This document shows, piece after piece, positions 36,309 to 47,649 of a stretch of 64,000 bases of DNA. The stretch is from Pisolithus tinctorius (Eukaryota; Basidiomycota; Agaricomycetes; Boletales; Pisolithaceae). The translations under genes and the position numbers were made by a program. How positions within the stretch are numbered: the stretch's first letter is position 1; every line of letters starts with the position of its first letter. The stretch covers positions 372,001-436,000 of the forward strand of contig JANFAH010000031.1 in the NCBI GenBank assembly GCA_024663395.1, in the 5' to 3' direction. The notes under the pieces were generated by a model. The model was not told the origin of the DNA, searched no databases, and worked only from the letters and a program-made list of their open reading frames with translations.

Positions 36309-36647
36309 TTAACACTGCATGCTGCACAGGTTACCATGAGCGCCAATGCCGTGGCATCTTCCTGTATGCCACGACCTAGCCCTGAGACTTGGAATTGGTC
36401 GAGCACTTACATCTGTGAATCTAGGCAGGCCTTGAGCTCGTTCCGCAACTGTGGATGACCATCTCAAAATGATTTCGATATGACGAAGGGCTGGGTGCCC
36501 ACGCATCGTGGTAAGCGCCAAATGCCCCTCGATCATCCTATGCGAAGCAGAGGACATTCCAGTACCAGACCCGGATATCCTCACATCACAAGCAAGTACT
36601 CGGGGCCCGAGTGTTATGGCGCTGCATAACTCGAGTGGCACGGGCAC
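36309..36647 (-). other. Possible additional 5' exon(s) of unit C
   Basis: An open frame upstream of member C contains MSSASHRMIEGHLALTTMRG and PALRHIEIILRW. It can splice at FTD|GTAAGT over a 35-nt intron to a further short exon. The region is partly conserved in A and B but without the same open frame. I recognise no domain; it could be a separate decayed gene carried on the unit. Confidence 0.25.
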
Positions 36648-36650
36648 ATA

Positions 36651-37189
36651 AAAAGGATTGCCTTGTCCTCTTCGAAATTTTTGGTCTGCCTAGGGAAGCG
36701 CTGGCAGGCTGCAGGACTTGAACCAAGTGCAGCTTCGTTGAACAGTAATAGTCAAGCTTCAAGCTTTAAGGCGTGGCCAGTCGGATTTCACCGTTTCAAG
36801 GGAATCTATGCTCACAGCGCTGTTCGCTACGCCGGGCCATTTTCACCTAAGAGGGGCAGTACTGAACACATTCTTCAGTCTATGGGGTTCCAGGCGTGAT
36901 GCGGTAAACGTAACAAGTGGAGCATGGATTGACTTCCGGGCAGGCAATCTCATCTCAAGTGATGTTAATCATTCGGCTTGCGCTATCCCTCTTAATCTCA
37001 TTGTTCTTCGCACATTCAAATGTCGAACTCGTGGCGGAGGTCCGTTGATTTGCGGAACTCCACGGGCAGGGAACTCTAGGTGACTAGTGACTCATGGCAG
37101 TCGTCGAATTGTTCTTGTACTGTTTACACTATCCTTGATTTAACCTTCTTTACTCGAAACTATCCATGACCACCCGCTGGCATTCACCA
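36651..37189. other. Intergenic, no supported gene
   Basis: No recognised coding exon or repeat between unit C and the P450 relic. Confidence 0.35.
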
Positions 37190-37800
37190 CTCTGCTCGAT
37201 GTTGCAATAGTAGTTCTGCGATTTGGGCACTTCGTGACGGCTTCCGATGTTCGAGAGTCCTTCAAGAACCAAGACCACTAGGCTTCACGGACCGCCCGGA
37301 ACCGACTTCATGTTCAATACGCCTATTCGCACAACCACCAGATGCTGGAGCATTATACAAAGTACGCATCAAGGAATATGATGCAGCATTCGTTGTCTTA
37401 GCTACCCTTGGCGAGAGGAGGGTTATACCATGTAATCCGAAGGCACTTGCAGACTGTCAAACTGCTTTTCCAGGAATCGTGGAGGTGTTATTCACTGATT
37501 CGACTAGATTGTTCCGTGAACGCAGCGTACACGCAATATTCAGCTTTTGATGTTCTCGTTTCACATTTCGCTATCCAGTTTGGATGGGAGGTCCTGTAGT
37601 GAGAAGGCGAAGACCACAAAGGGTAGGCACACGCAGCTTGGAGAGGGAAGTTATTCGACGCCTGCAGTGCCATGACGAACCTCGCGCCTGTCGTTAACAG
37701 GTGCGCTCACGAGGTTGAACCCATTTCTCACCGTAATCTTCGATACCAAGAACGATGTTTCAGACGAAATCTGCATGGGAAGCTATGATTGACGTAGTAA
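37190..37800 (+). pseudogene. Cytochrome P450 relic (N-terminal third)
   Basis: Nucleotide blocks match the first exons of the neighbouring P450 genes: ATTTGGGCACTTCGTG (IWALR), AAGACCACTAGGCTTC.CGGACCGCCCGG (TTRL.GPP), CTACCCTTGGCGAGAGGA (LGG.. region), CCGAAGGCACTTGCAGAC (PKALA), TCGACTAGATTGTTC, the FG..IL..GEDHK exon near 37575-37620, and ACGAAATCTGCATGGGAAGC (KAAWE/D) near 37768. Frameshifts and stops break every exon, and the I-helix, ExxR and heme regions are absent. It is an old, truncated member of the local P450 array. Confidence 0.75.
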
Positions 37801-38283
37801 GCAAAATAGCCATACTTTTCCGCGGTCGTGCAGCAGCGGTTGCACAGACTCCTTGGTTTTGTGAGAGGGAAGCTAACACTCTTTAGGCCAGTGATCTGGG
37901 CTCGGCCTGAGACTCGATGCTGGGCCCGCAAAACATCATGTATTCAGGACCAGGAATCCTTAGCAATCTACTACGCTCCACACAACTCGTCCGCAAACCT
38001 GCTTCTGCATGATGCCTAGGGTACACGGTCTGATCCATTTGGCAATGAAACCATACACTGACACTGCTCTACACAGGCTGAGGTCATTTCAGGGGTTTCT
38101 CGGTTCAGTAATGGTTCCGACGAGCTAGCCAGTCATCTTGCATCGGTCATCGATTAATCTGCCGGAACAAACTCGTGACTTGAAGGCGGTGACTCCATTC
38201 ACTCCTCCGCATTTATCACGACCCATTCATCCGCAGTTAACCACTTCCTTCTCACTCCTTCTCAATCGTTCTCCGACACAATC

Positions 38284-40460
38284 ATGGGCCTCGACCTGTA
38301 TTCTATGGTCCTAACTGTCCGCAACAGTCTGGGTCGCTTAGTCACTTTGATCGACGTCGCGGCTATCATTGCTGTCATCTGGGCACTTCGTGGTGCCTTA
38401 CGAGTTGCTCGAGGGACCTTCATCACCACTAGGCTTCGCGGACCACCTAGAGCCAACCTCATATTTGGCGCAATGAAACAAATCATCCAATCACCAGATC
38501 CTGGTGCTTTATTCGAAACATGGGCCAGGGAATTTGGTGTAGTTTATGAAGTCCCGACTACCCTTGGTGGGAGGAAGATCATGTTATCTGACCCAAAAGC
38601 ACTCGCACACTACTATTCTCGGGAAACATGGACATATGTACTCACAGAAGATACCAGGCTTATCCTTCGACGCACTGTAGGTCCACCTATGTGACTTCAA
38701 TCGGAGACTTCTCATTACACATTTAGTTCGGACCAGGAATTTTGTGGGCACAAGGCGAAGACTACAAGAGGCAGGCACGGGTATCTCGTAAATGAAAGTT
38801 ATCGTTGAGATTTTTCCTTCAGGTAACGCAAATCCTTGACACCTGCGTTCAGCCAAGCTGCCATACGGAAGCTCACCCCCATATTCTTTAATTCCACTCA
38901 CAAAGTAAACTTCCTACTCCTCATTTTCTCCGAAATCAATTTCGACGTTCCAGGCGAAAGCTGCATGGGACACCATGATTGATGCCAGTGGCAGCGATAA
39001 CATTGTCATAAAAGTCCAGAACTGGTATGCTAGATCATTTCTTCTGCGAGAATGAAAAACTGAAAAACTCTTGGCCAAGGATGAACCGTATTTCGTGAGT
39101 TACGTCTGTTGAATCCACCTACGCTGATCTCCGATTGTTGCAGGCTTGATTCCATCGGACTGGCATGTTTCTCTCACGATTTCGGCACCCTTGATGGCAA
39201 GCCAGCTACAGTGACTGAGGTATTTGATACGATTGCATCAGCCCCGAAGCGATCAGCCGTGGATATGGGATTCATCCTTCTCTCAGTAGTGTTCCCTTGG
39301 CTTGTGTATTTGCCGACACCGAGGATCAAACTACTCCGCGGGATGCAAGAAACTATGGAAGATATCTCGACGAAGTTGCTAGCAAGGATAAAGAGGGAGA
39401 AAGAAGAGGGAGTTCTTGATGGCAAAGAAGAGAAGTCAATCATCGGAATGCTGAGTGCGTTCCTGTATCGTTATGTGAGGTTGCCCTTAAGAAAACTGCA
39501 CATAAAGTGAAGGCCAACGACTCGGACTCTGATATTCGATCGTCTCCAGAGGAAGTCCTGGCGCAAGTAAGAAAACGGAACCCTTACCACATAGCGTACT
39601 TACTCATTCGCCTTCCTTATAGATGAAGATCCTCCTTGCAGCCGGGTATGAAACGACATCTAGTAAGTTGTTCTTTATTTCATGTCTCACTCCAGGTTGC
39701 ATGTGATTTACAGTTTCCATGACATGGGCTTTGCTTGAACTTGCGAGGAACCCTGGCGTACAAAACAAACTGCGCCAGGAACTCTTAGCATTTGGTGGAG
39801 AACCGACATACAGCCAGCTACAAAGCAACTTACCGTATCTCGATGCTGTGGTACACGAGATCCTGCGAGTCCATCCTCCTGTGACGGACCTTCTTCGTGT
39901 GGTGTGTCGAGCGACAAGCGAAATCGTGTTCCCCTACTTAACCTGAGGTTTTCAGGCAGTGGAGAATGATATTATCCCTCCCTCAGAGCCTGTTGTTACT
40001 AAGTCTGGCGAAGTCGTCAATAGCCTCACTATAGCAAGTGGCACTCATATTGGAATACCTATCGCCTCTATCAACAAATCTACCGAAATATGGGGATTAG
40101 ACGCAAAGATGTTCCGACCAGAACGCTGGCTGGAGGAAAATGGCATTCCAAAGAAGGCACAGGATATTCAGGCATACCGACATCTACTGACATTTGTGGA
40201 CGGCCCAAGGACCTGCATTGGCAAAGGATTTGCGCTGACCGAGTTCAAAGTGCGCCTTCTTTCTTGCGTTCGGACGATCAGATTGTTAATTACCCTCTTC
40301 CAAGGTGGTATTGTCAGTGCTGGCGAAGAACTTCGTGTTTGAGATGAGAGACGGACCCGATACAACAGTGGAGCTTGTAATGGGAGTGTTGCTGAGGCCT
40401 AGGATAGCTGGAGAACAGGGTAGTGACGTGCCATTGCGCGTACGCCGTTACGAAGGATGA
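38284..40460 (+). CDS. Cytochrome P450 CYP-1 (microsomal class E); likely damaged
   Basis: ATG at 38284. The N-terminal membrane anchor is VAAIIAVIWALRGALRVA, followed by TTRLRGPPRANLIFG. I-helix AGYETTS (from about 39640), K-helix HEILRVHPP (ExxR) and heme loop FVDGPRTCIGKGFAL are all present. The protein ends with VVLSVLAKNFVFEMRDGPD and, at 40458-40460, the stop after RRYEG. Exon order and phases match its paralogues. Two defects: the intron after GEDYKR begins GC (at 38771) where the paralogues have GT, and the first complete codon of the next exon is TAA (38823-38825) where they have CAA/CAG of RQRKSL. Unless an alternative splice (for example to 38860) skips it, the enzyme is truncated in helix C. 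Confidence 0.8.
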
Positions 40461-41400
40461 TGGACACTTCGAGTTTGCGTTGACCGGTGATAAGCTAAAT
40501 TATGTTTTTTTCTTTGTTGCGACCATACAAGCTTTGATGTATCGTAACTTGTAAAGTACGTTGGGACAGGTAGCTGATTGATATCATGGTACGGCGAAAG
40601 TTGAGAATGATCGTAATAACCGAGTTCATCTTCAGGAACAAGGTTGCACACACCATTGGTGCGGACCTATATCCAGCGAGTGGAAATTTTCATGGATTGA
40701 ATGAATGCTTGAAGGTAGATACACTTATGACGACATCGTTGAACGAGATGTCCGCTGCCTGGGCAAACTTTACCCGTCAAAACAAATGCCTGCCTGAAGT
40801 GCTCCGTTATAACTGGTAGAGCGGTGAAACGTTTAGAGTCCAGGCACAGGGGCTTCAGTGGTAGAACCACCAAGCTCGCGTCTTCAGAGTTCAGTGCCAT
40901 TCCTAAAACGTTCATGTCGTTACTACACTGGGGTAGACGGGGAAGCCGGGTCATCTGGCGCAGAGCGATTCACGGAGGGACGTGTTGACGGGGTTAGTCT
41001 GCGAAAACCGGGATCCGGGTGAAGATTAGGGTTTCTGATCCGGTTGACTCTCATAGCAGGGCGTCCGTGTGATATAACATGTCTATGGGACAGAAACTGG
41101 TCCAGGAACTCGCGTATTTTTACATCAGAAAAGCTGGGTGAGAGCGCGCTTGTCATGGAGAAAGCTGGAACTTGAAGGTTATTATGTTGAAACGTACCCC
41201 TGCAGGAGTAACGTTAGGGCATGAAACGAAAGCTCTTACATGTTACGCCACCAATAGTCTTGTATGTGGTTGCACTGTCCAACGTTTATCTTGTTGCGGT
41301 GATGGCGGACTAATAGTCCATCCGCCTGTGCAGTACATACTACCTCATATGGTCGTGCATACGCGGAACAAGCGAGTGTGATGCGGAAGTACCAAAAAAG
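40461..41400. other. Intergenic, no supported gene
   Basis: Short open frames only. No domain, repeat or promoter element recognised. Confidence 0.35.
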
Positions 41401-41626
41401 CATTGATTGACGTCTTTCGGAACAGGTTTGAATGCAAAGGATCATATACGCACGACGCACATGAGAAGTTGGCACCGACGACCACCAAACATCTTATCCA
41501 GTCGACCAGACAAGTGCCGCAGCCTACAGTGCCTCGAGAGTCGAGACGTGCAACCCGAAGAGTACGGACTTGCGGTGGATGTGAAGCTCCTGAAAAGACT
41601 GGGAGACAGCTTCCCCGGCTCTCGTT

Positions 41627-41953
41627 TTGGTCCCGGTAAGCCGGTCGAGTACCACCGTCGTTGAAGATGCACACATTTCGATGCAGCCGATGGTTTCGGA
41701 GAGCCCCCTGATCCGAGTACGTCAGATCGGGCACGTGATTCCTGGAGCCTCCGCTGCGTCAGGGGGTTCTGACACTAGCGCACAAAACGATTTTCATCTC
41801 CCATTCCCCGAAAACATGTCACAACCTCGAATTCCAAGAGCCATAATTGACAACACGAAGCAATTGCATGTTCTGATGAGGAAAGACAGTATAGGGTCAT
41901 ATCCATTGGAAAGTTCGGTGGCGAAGACGCCGGATTATTATCCCTTGGACTGA
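41627..41953 (+). CDS. Hypothetical C-terminal exon, unrecognised
   Basis: An open frame reads ESPLIRVRQIGHVIPGASAA, then PFPENMSQPRIPRAIIDN and ends KTPDYYPLD-stop at 41953. A GTAAGC...GATGCAG intron (41636-41682) could join it to upstream frames, one of which includes VDVKLLKRLGDSFPGSRFGP, but phases do not agree. It may be the cytosolic tail of a gene whose 5' exons are decayed. No function assigned. Confidence 0.25.
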   Translation: MVPVSRSSTTVVEDAHISMQPMVSESPLIRVRQIGHVIPGASAASGGSDTSAQNDFHLPFPENMSQPRIPRAIIDNTKQLHVLMRKDSIGSYPLESSVAKTPDYYPLD

Positions 41954-42290
41954 CTATCGTCTACTCGTTCTGAACAGAAGGCTATTCCGAGTGTCGTTGC
42001 CATATCCCGAAACTGATAGCTTTCGAACCAAGTCAGATATCGCCTCGTACTTGACAGGTCGCCGTTCTGGTCGGTATCCCGTCTCAGGTACTCCTGCACC
42101 TGTATGGGACCAAATTGAGCCAGTGAGAGCAACGAATGAGGTCTCCCGCCCAACAACAACTGATCCGAAGCTGTTCAGCCATCATCAAAGCCTACCCATT
42201 GACAGCAGATCGTCATGGTTCCACCCCTGGGAGTGTAATGCTACTGGATTCATAGCGATGCCATTGTCATTCACAGCGTCCTGCGGCACA

Positions 42291-42297
42291 TATATAA
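42291..42297 (+). promoter_or_regulatory. TATA box of CYP-2
   Basis: TATATAA lies 47 nt before the CYP-2 ATG at 42344, in a region without another gene. This distance suits a fungal core promoter with a short leader. Confidence 0.5.
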
Positions 42298-42343
42298 CCC
42301 TCTCTGAATTCACGATTGAAGCAGCAACGGACTCAGACACGAC

Positions 42344-44513
42344 ATGTCTTCCACCACTTCTACCATCCACACTGCGGCCTACGATAACCTGCTAGCGGTT
42401 TATCGTTCAACTTCTATCTTCAGCGTCCTCGCAGGCATCGCCGGTGTCTTGGTTCTACGCAGTACCTTGCGCGCAGCTCGAAGGAAATTCAAGACCACCA
42501 GTCTTCGCGGACCACCTGGCACGCACCCCATATTCGGGGCATCGAAAGACCTCTTCGAGTCACCAGACACAGGGGAGATCTTTGAAACATGGGCCGAGGA
42601 ATATGGTGTCGCTTACGAGGTTCCGACGAGTTTCGGCGGGAAGAAGATCATGTTGTGCGATCCAAGAGCCCTCGCACACTACTATGCCCGGGAAACCTGG
42701 ACATACGTACTAACCGACTCAACTAGAGTATTCCTGGAACGCGGGGTATGTTCCACTACAACAGTATCTTGCATGCTCCGCTTACAACTCGATGTCCAGT
42801 TCGGGAGAGGAATACTGTGGTCTCATGGAGAAGATCACAAGAGGTAACGTCGATGTTCCAGATACTGAAATAACGTGCTTACCCTTGTTCCTCAGACAAC
42901 GCAAGTCCTTGTCACCTGCATTCAGCCATGCTGCCATGCGGAAGCTTTCCCATGTATTCTACAACTGTGCTCACAAAGTAAGCCTTACCAAACTTGTTCG
43001 ACGTGTCTTCGGAAACTGAGCATTGATGGCCTAGACGAAAGCTGGTTGGGACGCTCTGATCGACATGAGTGGCGGTGAAAGCGCTATCATCGAAATCCAA
43101 GATTGGATGAACCATATCTCGTGAGCAAATAATGATTGTATTCGTTAAAGTTTAGTCCGAACATTTGCACCAGCCTCGACACCATTGGCATGGCCGGGTT
43201 CTCCCATGAGTTCGGTTCCCTCGACGGTAAACCTGCCACAATCCAAAAAGTGTTCAGTGCCTTCGACGCGTCGGCCAAGCAATCGTTCCTTGATGTTGCC
43301 GTCGTCCTCTTCGCAGAAGTGTTCCCTGTGTTTTCTTACATACCGGTATCGTGTGTTCAGTCGCTTACCGACATGCAAGAAACGTTGTCGGGCGTCGCAA
43401 AGAATCTCCTAGAGAGGATGGAGAAAGAAAAGAAAGAGGGAGTTATTGATGGTAAAGAGGACAAGTCGATTATCGGAGTGCTCAGTATGTTCTTTCGCTA
43501 CCACTGGAGGATAGACTTACCGAGGACCTCCTTTAGTCAAAGCTACTGAGGCAGAGGGCGGACGGCATGTGACCCCCGAAGAAGTGTTGTCGTCCGTGAG
43601 TAAATGGTGACTCTATTCCTGTCAAGTTATCCTTACGGTCCGGGATCACCAGATGAAAGAGTTGCTTCTTGCTGGTTACATCACTACATCGAGTGAGCCC
43701 TTCGTGTTGGTAAAGGTTGTTGGCTAGCCTAACGGGTTTTTCAGATAGCCTGACATGGGCATTGGTCGAGCTTGCCCGCAACCCAGATACCCAAAGCAAG
43801 CTGCGGGACGAGCTTCTGGCTTTTGGTTCTGAGCCAACATATGACCAGTTGCAGAGTAGCCAGACACTTCCTTACCTCGACGCTGTGGTACACGAGTCCC
43901 TTCGCATCCATCCTCCCCTAACAGACTTTGTTCGCGTGGTAAGTCGACTTACAAATAGGCCATATCTTCTCTCTTTGACCTTCACATTCTCCCCGCCAGG
44001 CAGCGGAAGATGACGTTATCCCTCTCTCAGAACCTGTTATTACCAAGTCTGGCCAGGCCGTCAACAGCATCTCGGTAGCACGTGGCACGAGAATCGGATT
44101 GCCCTTGGCATGCACCAACCGATCCACTGCCATCTGGGGACCGGACGCGAAGGTCTTTCGGCCAGATCGTTGGCTCGAGAAAGATGGTATCCCAAAGAAG
44201 GCACAGGATGTCCAAGGATACCGTCACCTGTTGACTTTTGCTGATGGGCCTAGGAATTGTCTCGGAAAGGGCTTTGCGGTATCCGAGATCAAGGTGAGTT
44301 CGAAATTGCATTGCTGTATGCTCCATCGGAGTATACTGATAGGTCTCTACACAGGCGGTGCTGTCGGTGCTCGTGAAGAGTTTCGTGTTCGAGATGAGAG
44401 ATGGTCCGAACACCCAAATTGAGCTGTGCAGAGGAATATTGCCCAGGCCCCGAGTGGTCGGGGAAGAAGGCAGCGCGATGCCATTGCGCGTGACCCGGTA
44501 CGAGGGCTTTTGA
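42344..44513 (+). CDS. Cytochrome P450 CYP-2 (microsomal class E)
   Basis: ATG at 42344. The membrane anchor is FSVLAGIAGVLVLRSTLRAA, followed by TTSLRGPPGTHPIFGASKDL. Further blocks are GILWSHGEDHKR|QRKSLSPAFSHAAMRK, LDTIGMAGFSHEFGSLDGK, ExxR in HESLRIHPP, PERF-type FRPDRWLEKDG and heme loop FADGPRNCLGKGF. The protein ends VLVKSFVFEMRDGPNTQIEL and TRYEGF-stop. All introns are GT-AG, short, and at the same positions as in the other copies. The I-helix motif is AGYITTS, so the usual acidic residue before the catalytic Thr is Ile. Substrate unknown. Encoded intact apart from that substitution. Confidence 0.9.
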
Positions 44514-45349
44514 TTCATTGACATGGATGAACCACGGCAGGGCCGTTTTCTGCTATGATATACTAGACTATCCTTAACTTTCGCTGTCGATGGTGGATGA
44601 TCCGTGAGTAGGTTAATCGTTGCATATATACACTAGACCACATACATACCAAAGCACTGGGTGCGCCGATGTAATTTTATTAATTGGAATTCCTTAGTCT
44701 ATCTTGCCCAATACACACATTTCTACACTCCATCTAAAAACCTTGAGTGGGTTGCGTGCAAATGCAACAAAGACACTTGAACTTACTAGTTGTGTTAACC
44801 AGATAACTGCACGGCGAAACGGGTGGCATCTAGTAAGCATGGCACACGCATATCGGTCCAACTTCAGACACCCCGTCAGGTGCGCAATGCCCATCTGCTA
44901 GACATGTGGGATTTTACATAAATATACTAACACTAGTCGATGAGGAAATTTTGAAGATCTCAAAAATTGGGACGCCCGGCATAAAACAAGAGAAAAAATT
45001 GCGACCTTTCATCTGCCCTGTGTAGGGGGTCCACAGGTACGGTCGGTCACGTGATTCCAATGGTCAAGTATGGACGCGAACAGTCACGTGACATCGGGTC
45101 ACGGAGTCGGTGCCTCCGTGTGGGCTCTGTCTTTGCTGATTAAGCCTCTGTGAACATTCACTGAGGCTCTTTTCTCCCTGCCTCGGTCAGAAGCAATATT
45201 TTACACAACTACTATATATTACATAACACACGATATACACATGTAACAACCCACCATTGCAAGAAGTGTTGTAGGTGAGTACACCGATAGGGAGACAAAG
45301 TAACTACGGCAAAACTGTAATGGGATTTTCACCTGAGGGGGATCCGGAA
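44514..45349. other. Intergenic between convergent CYP-2 and the membrane-protein gene
   Basis: No gene seen. Two CACGTG palindromes in a TCACGTGA context lie near 45047 and 45085, about 40 bp apart. Because both flanking genes point toward this region, their role is doubtful. Confidence 0.4.
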
Positions 45350-46537
45350 TCACACCGTACAGTATTTATCCTCTCCCGTCAGTATGCCAAGTGGCTTGCA
45401 ATCTGTCACGGGTCCAGCATCCAAGTCTGACGTGTCAGGTGTGGCAAACCCCTTGCCAACTACCACAATTTCGCTCCGACGCTTCCTGCCAGTGTCATGT
45501 ACCCTTCGCAAGTCGATGCTGCGAGTCTGAACCCACTCCGATCCGGAGAACCAGACCGTTGCGAACAATAAGCCCATGACGGTAACGTAGTCGTTGATCA
45601 ACCATAGCAGCCCACCGGTAGTAACGGGCAGATCAATCGCGACGGAGATGATTAGTACAATGTTGAAGATGACAGGAAAGACAAAATTGGCGGCGGAAAT
45701 GTAAAATATCTGGCGGATACGGGTCGAAATTCCACCCACTACATGATTGGAAATGTGTGTCATTCAGTCTGCCTGCGAGATATGGGAGAAACACATACTC
45801 ACCAGGTTTTATCCAGCCCGTGCGGACGTGGAGGTTGTAAAGGAAGAGACTAACAGAATACCTTTCGAAGAGGAAACAATCAAGGCTTTCAATGGAGTGT
45901 TTCGATATTTATCAACTCACATATTGTCTGCTATTTGCATCACCCATTCAGCGATCAAGTAGGGATCGCGGGTCCAATCAGTGGACTCAGCCAGGATGGG
46001 GCCTTCTGCTGTCACAGACCTAACATATTTGGTGATGACAATAGTCTGCATTTGGGATTACGGTGCATAGACTTGACAATTAATAAAGCGACGCACGAGA
46101 ACTACCACTCGGCCACATTTGACAGAGAGAGGGAATGCAAGTATCTTCAATAGAGTGGCTGGAGGTGTGCTGGAGATGGGATAGAGTGCAAAAAGGCGAG
46201 TTAACAATATCGAGTCCCACAGTAACGGTGGGAAGAAAGTGAAGACCATTGTAGCAATAGCGAGACTTGTCGACACTTGATCGAGCTGGTCGACAACGAT
46301 CTTCCCATTACAGAAGCCAACCAATACACCCATAGTTAGGGCGACACAGATAGCAAACACATTCAGTCGGAATATCATACGGCGTCGAGATTCCTTTGTG
46401 GAGAGTGCAAGGAGGACTACAAAGAGGGTAAGCAGAGAGGCAGAGAAAGCAGTATTTGCGATGATAAGGGAGAGAGCTGGACGTATGGAGTCGGCGAACT
46501 CATTGATGATAACTTCTGGATCTGCCGCTGAGGCCAT
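45350..46537 (-). CDS. Fungal seven-helix integral membrane protein
   Basis: ATG at 46537 (MASAADPEVIINEFADSIRP). Helices: ALSLIIANTAFSASLLTLFV; FRLNVFAICVALTMGVLVGF; ATMVFTFFPPLLWDSILLTR with the family-like LFALYP after it; a helix interrupted by the intron after KCGRV; YSVSLFLYNL; IFYISAANFVFPVIFNIVLI; and YVTVMGLLFATVWFSG. The cytosolic tail ends KYCTV-stop at 45350. Introns: after KCGRV (about 46097-46039), after MQIADN, and after GWIKP. I recall this layout from Agaricomycete-specific seven-helix proteins of unknown function. A GPCR-like topology is inferred; ligand and signalling partner unknown. A broken copy lies at 47650-48000. Confidence 0.75.
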
Positions 46538-46738
46538 TTTGTGAGATGGGGTGAAAATCTGGATGTATGTATGCACCACTAATATACTCTACCGGGTTAA
46601 TTGAATATTATCAGGTTTGCGCAACCCATGGACTCTTTCCTTCGATGAGACTAGTGTGAATCTCTGGAAAGATCAGTACGGCAGCGGAGTAATATCAGTA
46701 TTTGAAACCACAGGATTACATGTTACTGATCTCCTTTC

Positions 46739-47130
46739 CTAATAGCTGAAGAGCACTTCCCATACTGGTACCCTTTTGACCTCTGAATCATCATGGGTCA
46801 GCGATTCGGGCAGCACAGGGACCACATACGCGTTGAAGTAACAGGTCCCAATTTCCACCTGCATGCGACAGAAATTGTTTAGATGGCAGACTGGGGTATC
46901 TGTCGCATTCGAACTCAAAAAGCGGTGGCGAGATACGAACAAGGAAAATGAGCTTGATACCTCGAGGCCGCTTCTGCCGTAAGCACTGCCACTGCTCCAC
47001 CACTAGTGGAACTTCGATATGGATATGATCGATGAATGATCTCTCCACCCAGCGAGGTCATTCCCGTCCTGCCATCAACATCAAGAACTGGCCGCAAAAT
47101 CGGAGCCAGTAGGGACCCCCAGCACTTCAA
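46739..47130 (-). other. Unresolved coding fragment
   Basis: The last exon reads VEIGTCYFNAYVVPVLPESL..VPVWEVLFSY-stop (to 46739) after a CATGCAG acceptor near 46860. Upstream, frames with DVDGRTGMTSLGGEIIHRSY and SSGSAYGRSGLE look coding, but their phases do not agree. It is probably the 3' end of a gene or relic. I do not recognise the family. Confidence 0.3.
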
Positions 47131-47649
47131 CGTGTGTTTGTTGCAGGATTTTCACCGTGTTATGTCAGGGGAACCCTCCCAGGTCCCAGCTCACCGGGTC
47201 TTGTTCATTCTTCAGTTTTGCGCGCATGTATAAACCATCGGCGGCTCCCCACACTATCTGGCGGATCATGTGATGAAACACATCTGCCAGTATGGAAAGT
47301 ACTCATTAGCCATCACGCAAGAAGATCAATATGTGATCTCGTGGTTTCAAGTACTGATGCGCCCATCCGGACTTTTGTTAGACTGCTATCGTGGGCTATG
47401 TGAACCAGTTAGGGCAGTCATCCAATCCGTGAGGTAGTGTATATCAATGGTGCATGTATGGGTCACATGCGCTCGAGTGGTAGTAGCTCTCGTGTGTTGA
47501 TCGTCGATGTTTAGGTCCATTGGGCACTGATTCTATATGCAGAGTCTTCTCCCTGATAGCTCTGTAGGTCTGCGACGACCACGGAAGGTCTCAGCCAGAG
47601 AAGCCACCACCGGTTCCGTAGTCCTCACATGATCACTGAATGCACGACG

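Larger units (their letters stand above)
33590..36650 (-). repeat. Segmental unit C (inverted copy, ~3.1 kb)
   Basis: Reverse-complement homologue of units A and B. Shared blocks include TTATCA.TGA.AA.G.TACCCCT near 33880, AA.GCAGATC.TTTCGAACC near 33650, GTATTAAATATTTGTAGTATCAT near 34345, and the gene body. It is the longest copy, so A and B may have lost DNA. Confidence 0.8.

Noticed and set aside
36124..36406. Hydrophobic short minus-strand frames in unit C
   Set aside because: The corresponding parts of A and B do not keep these frames.
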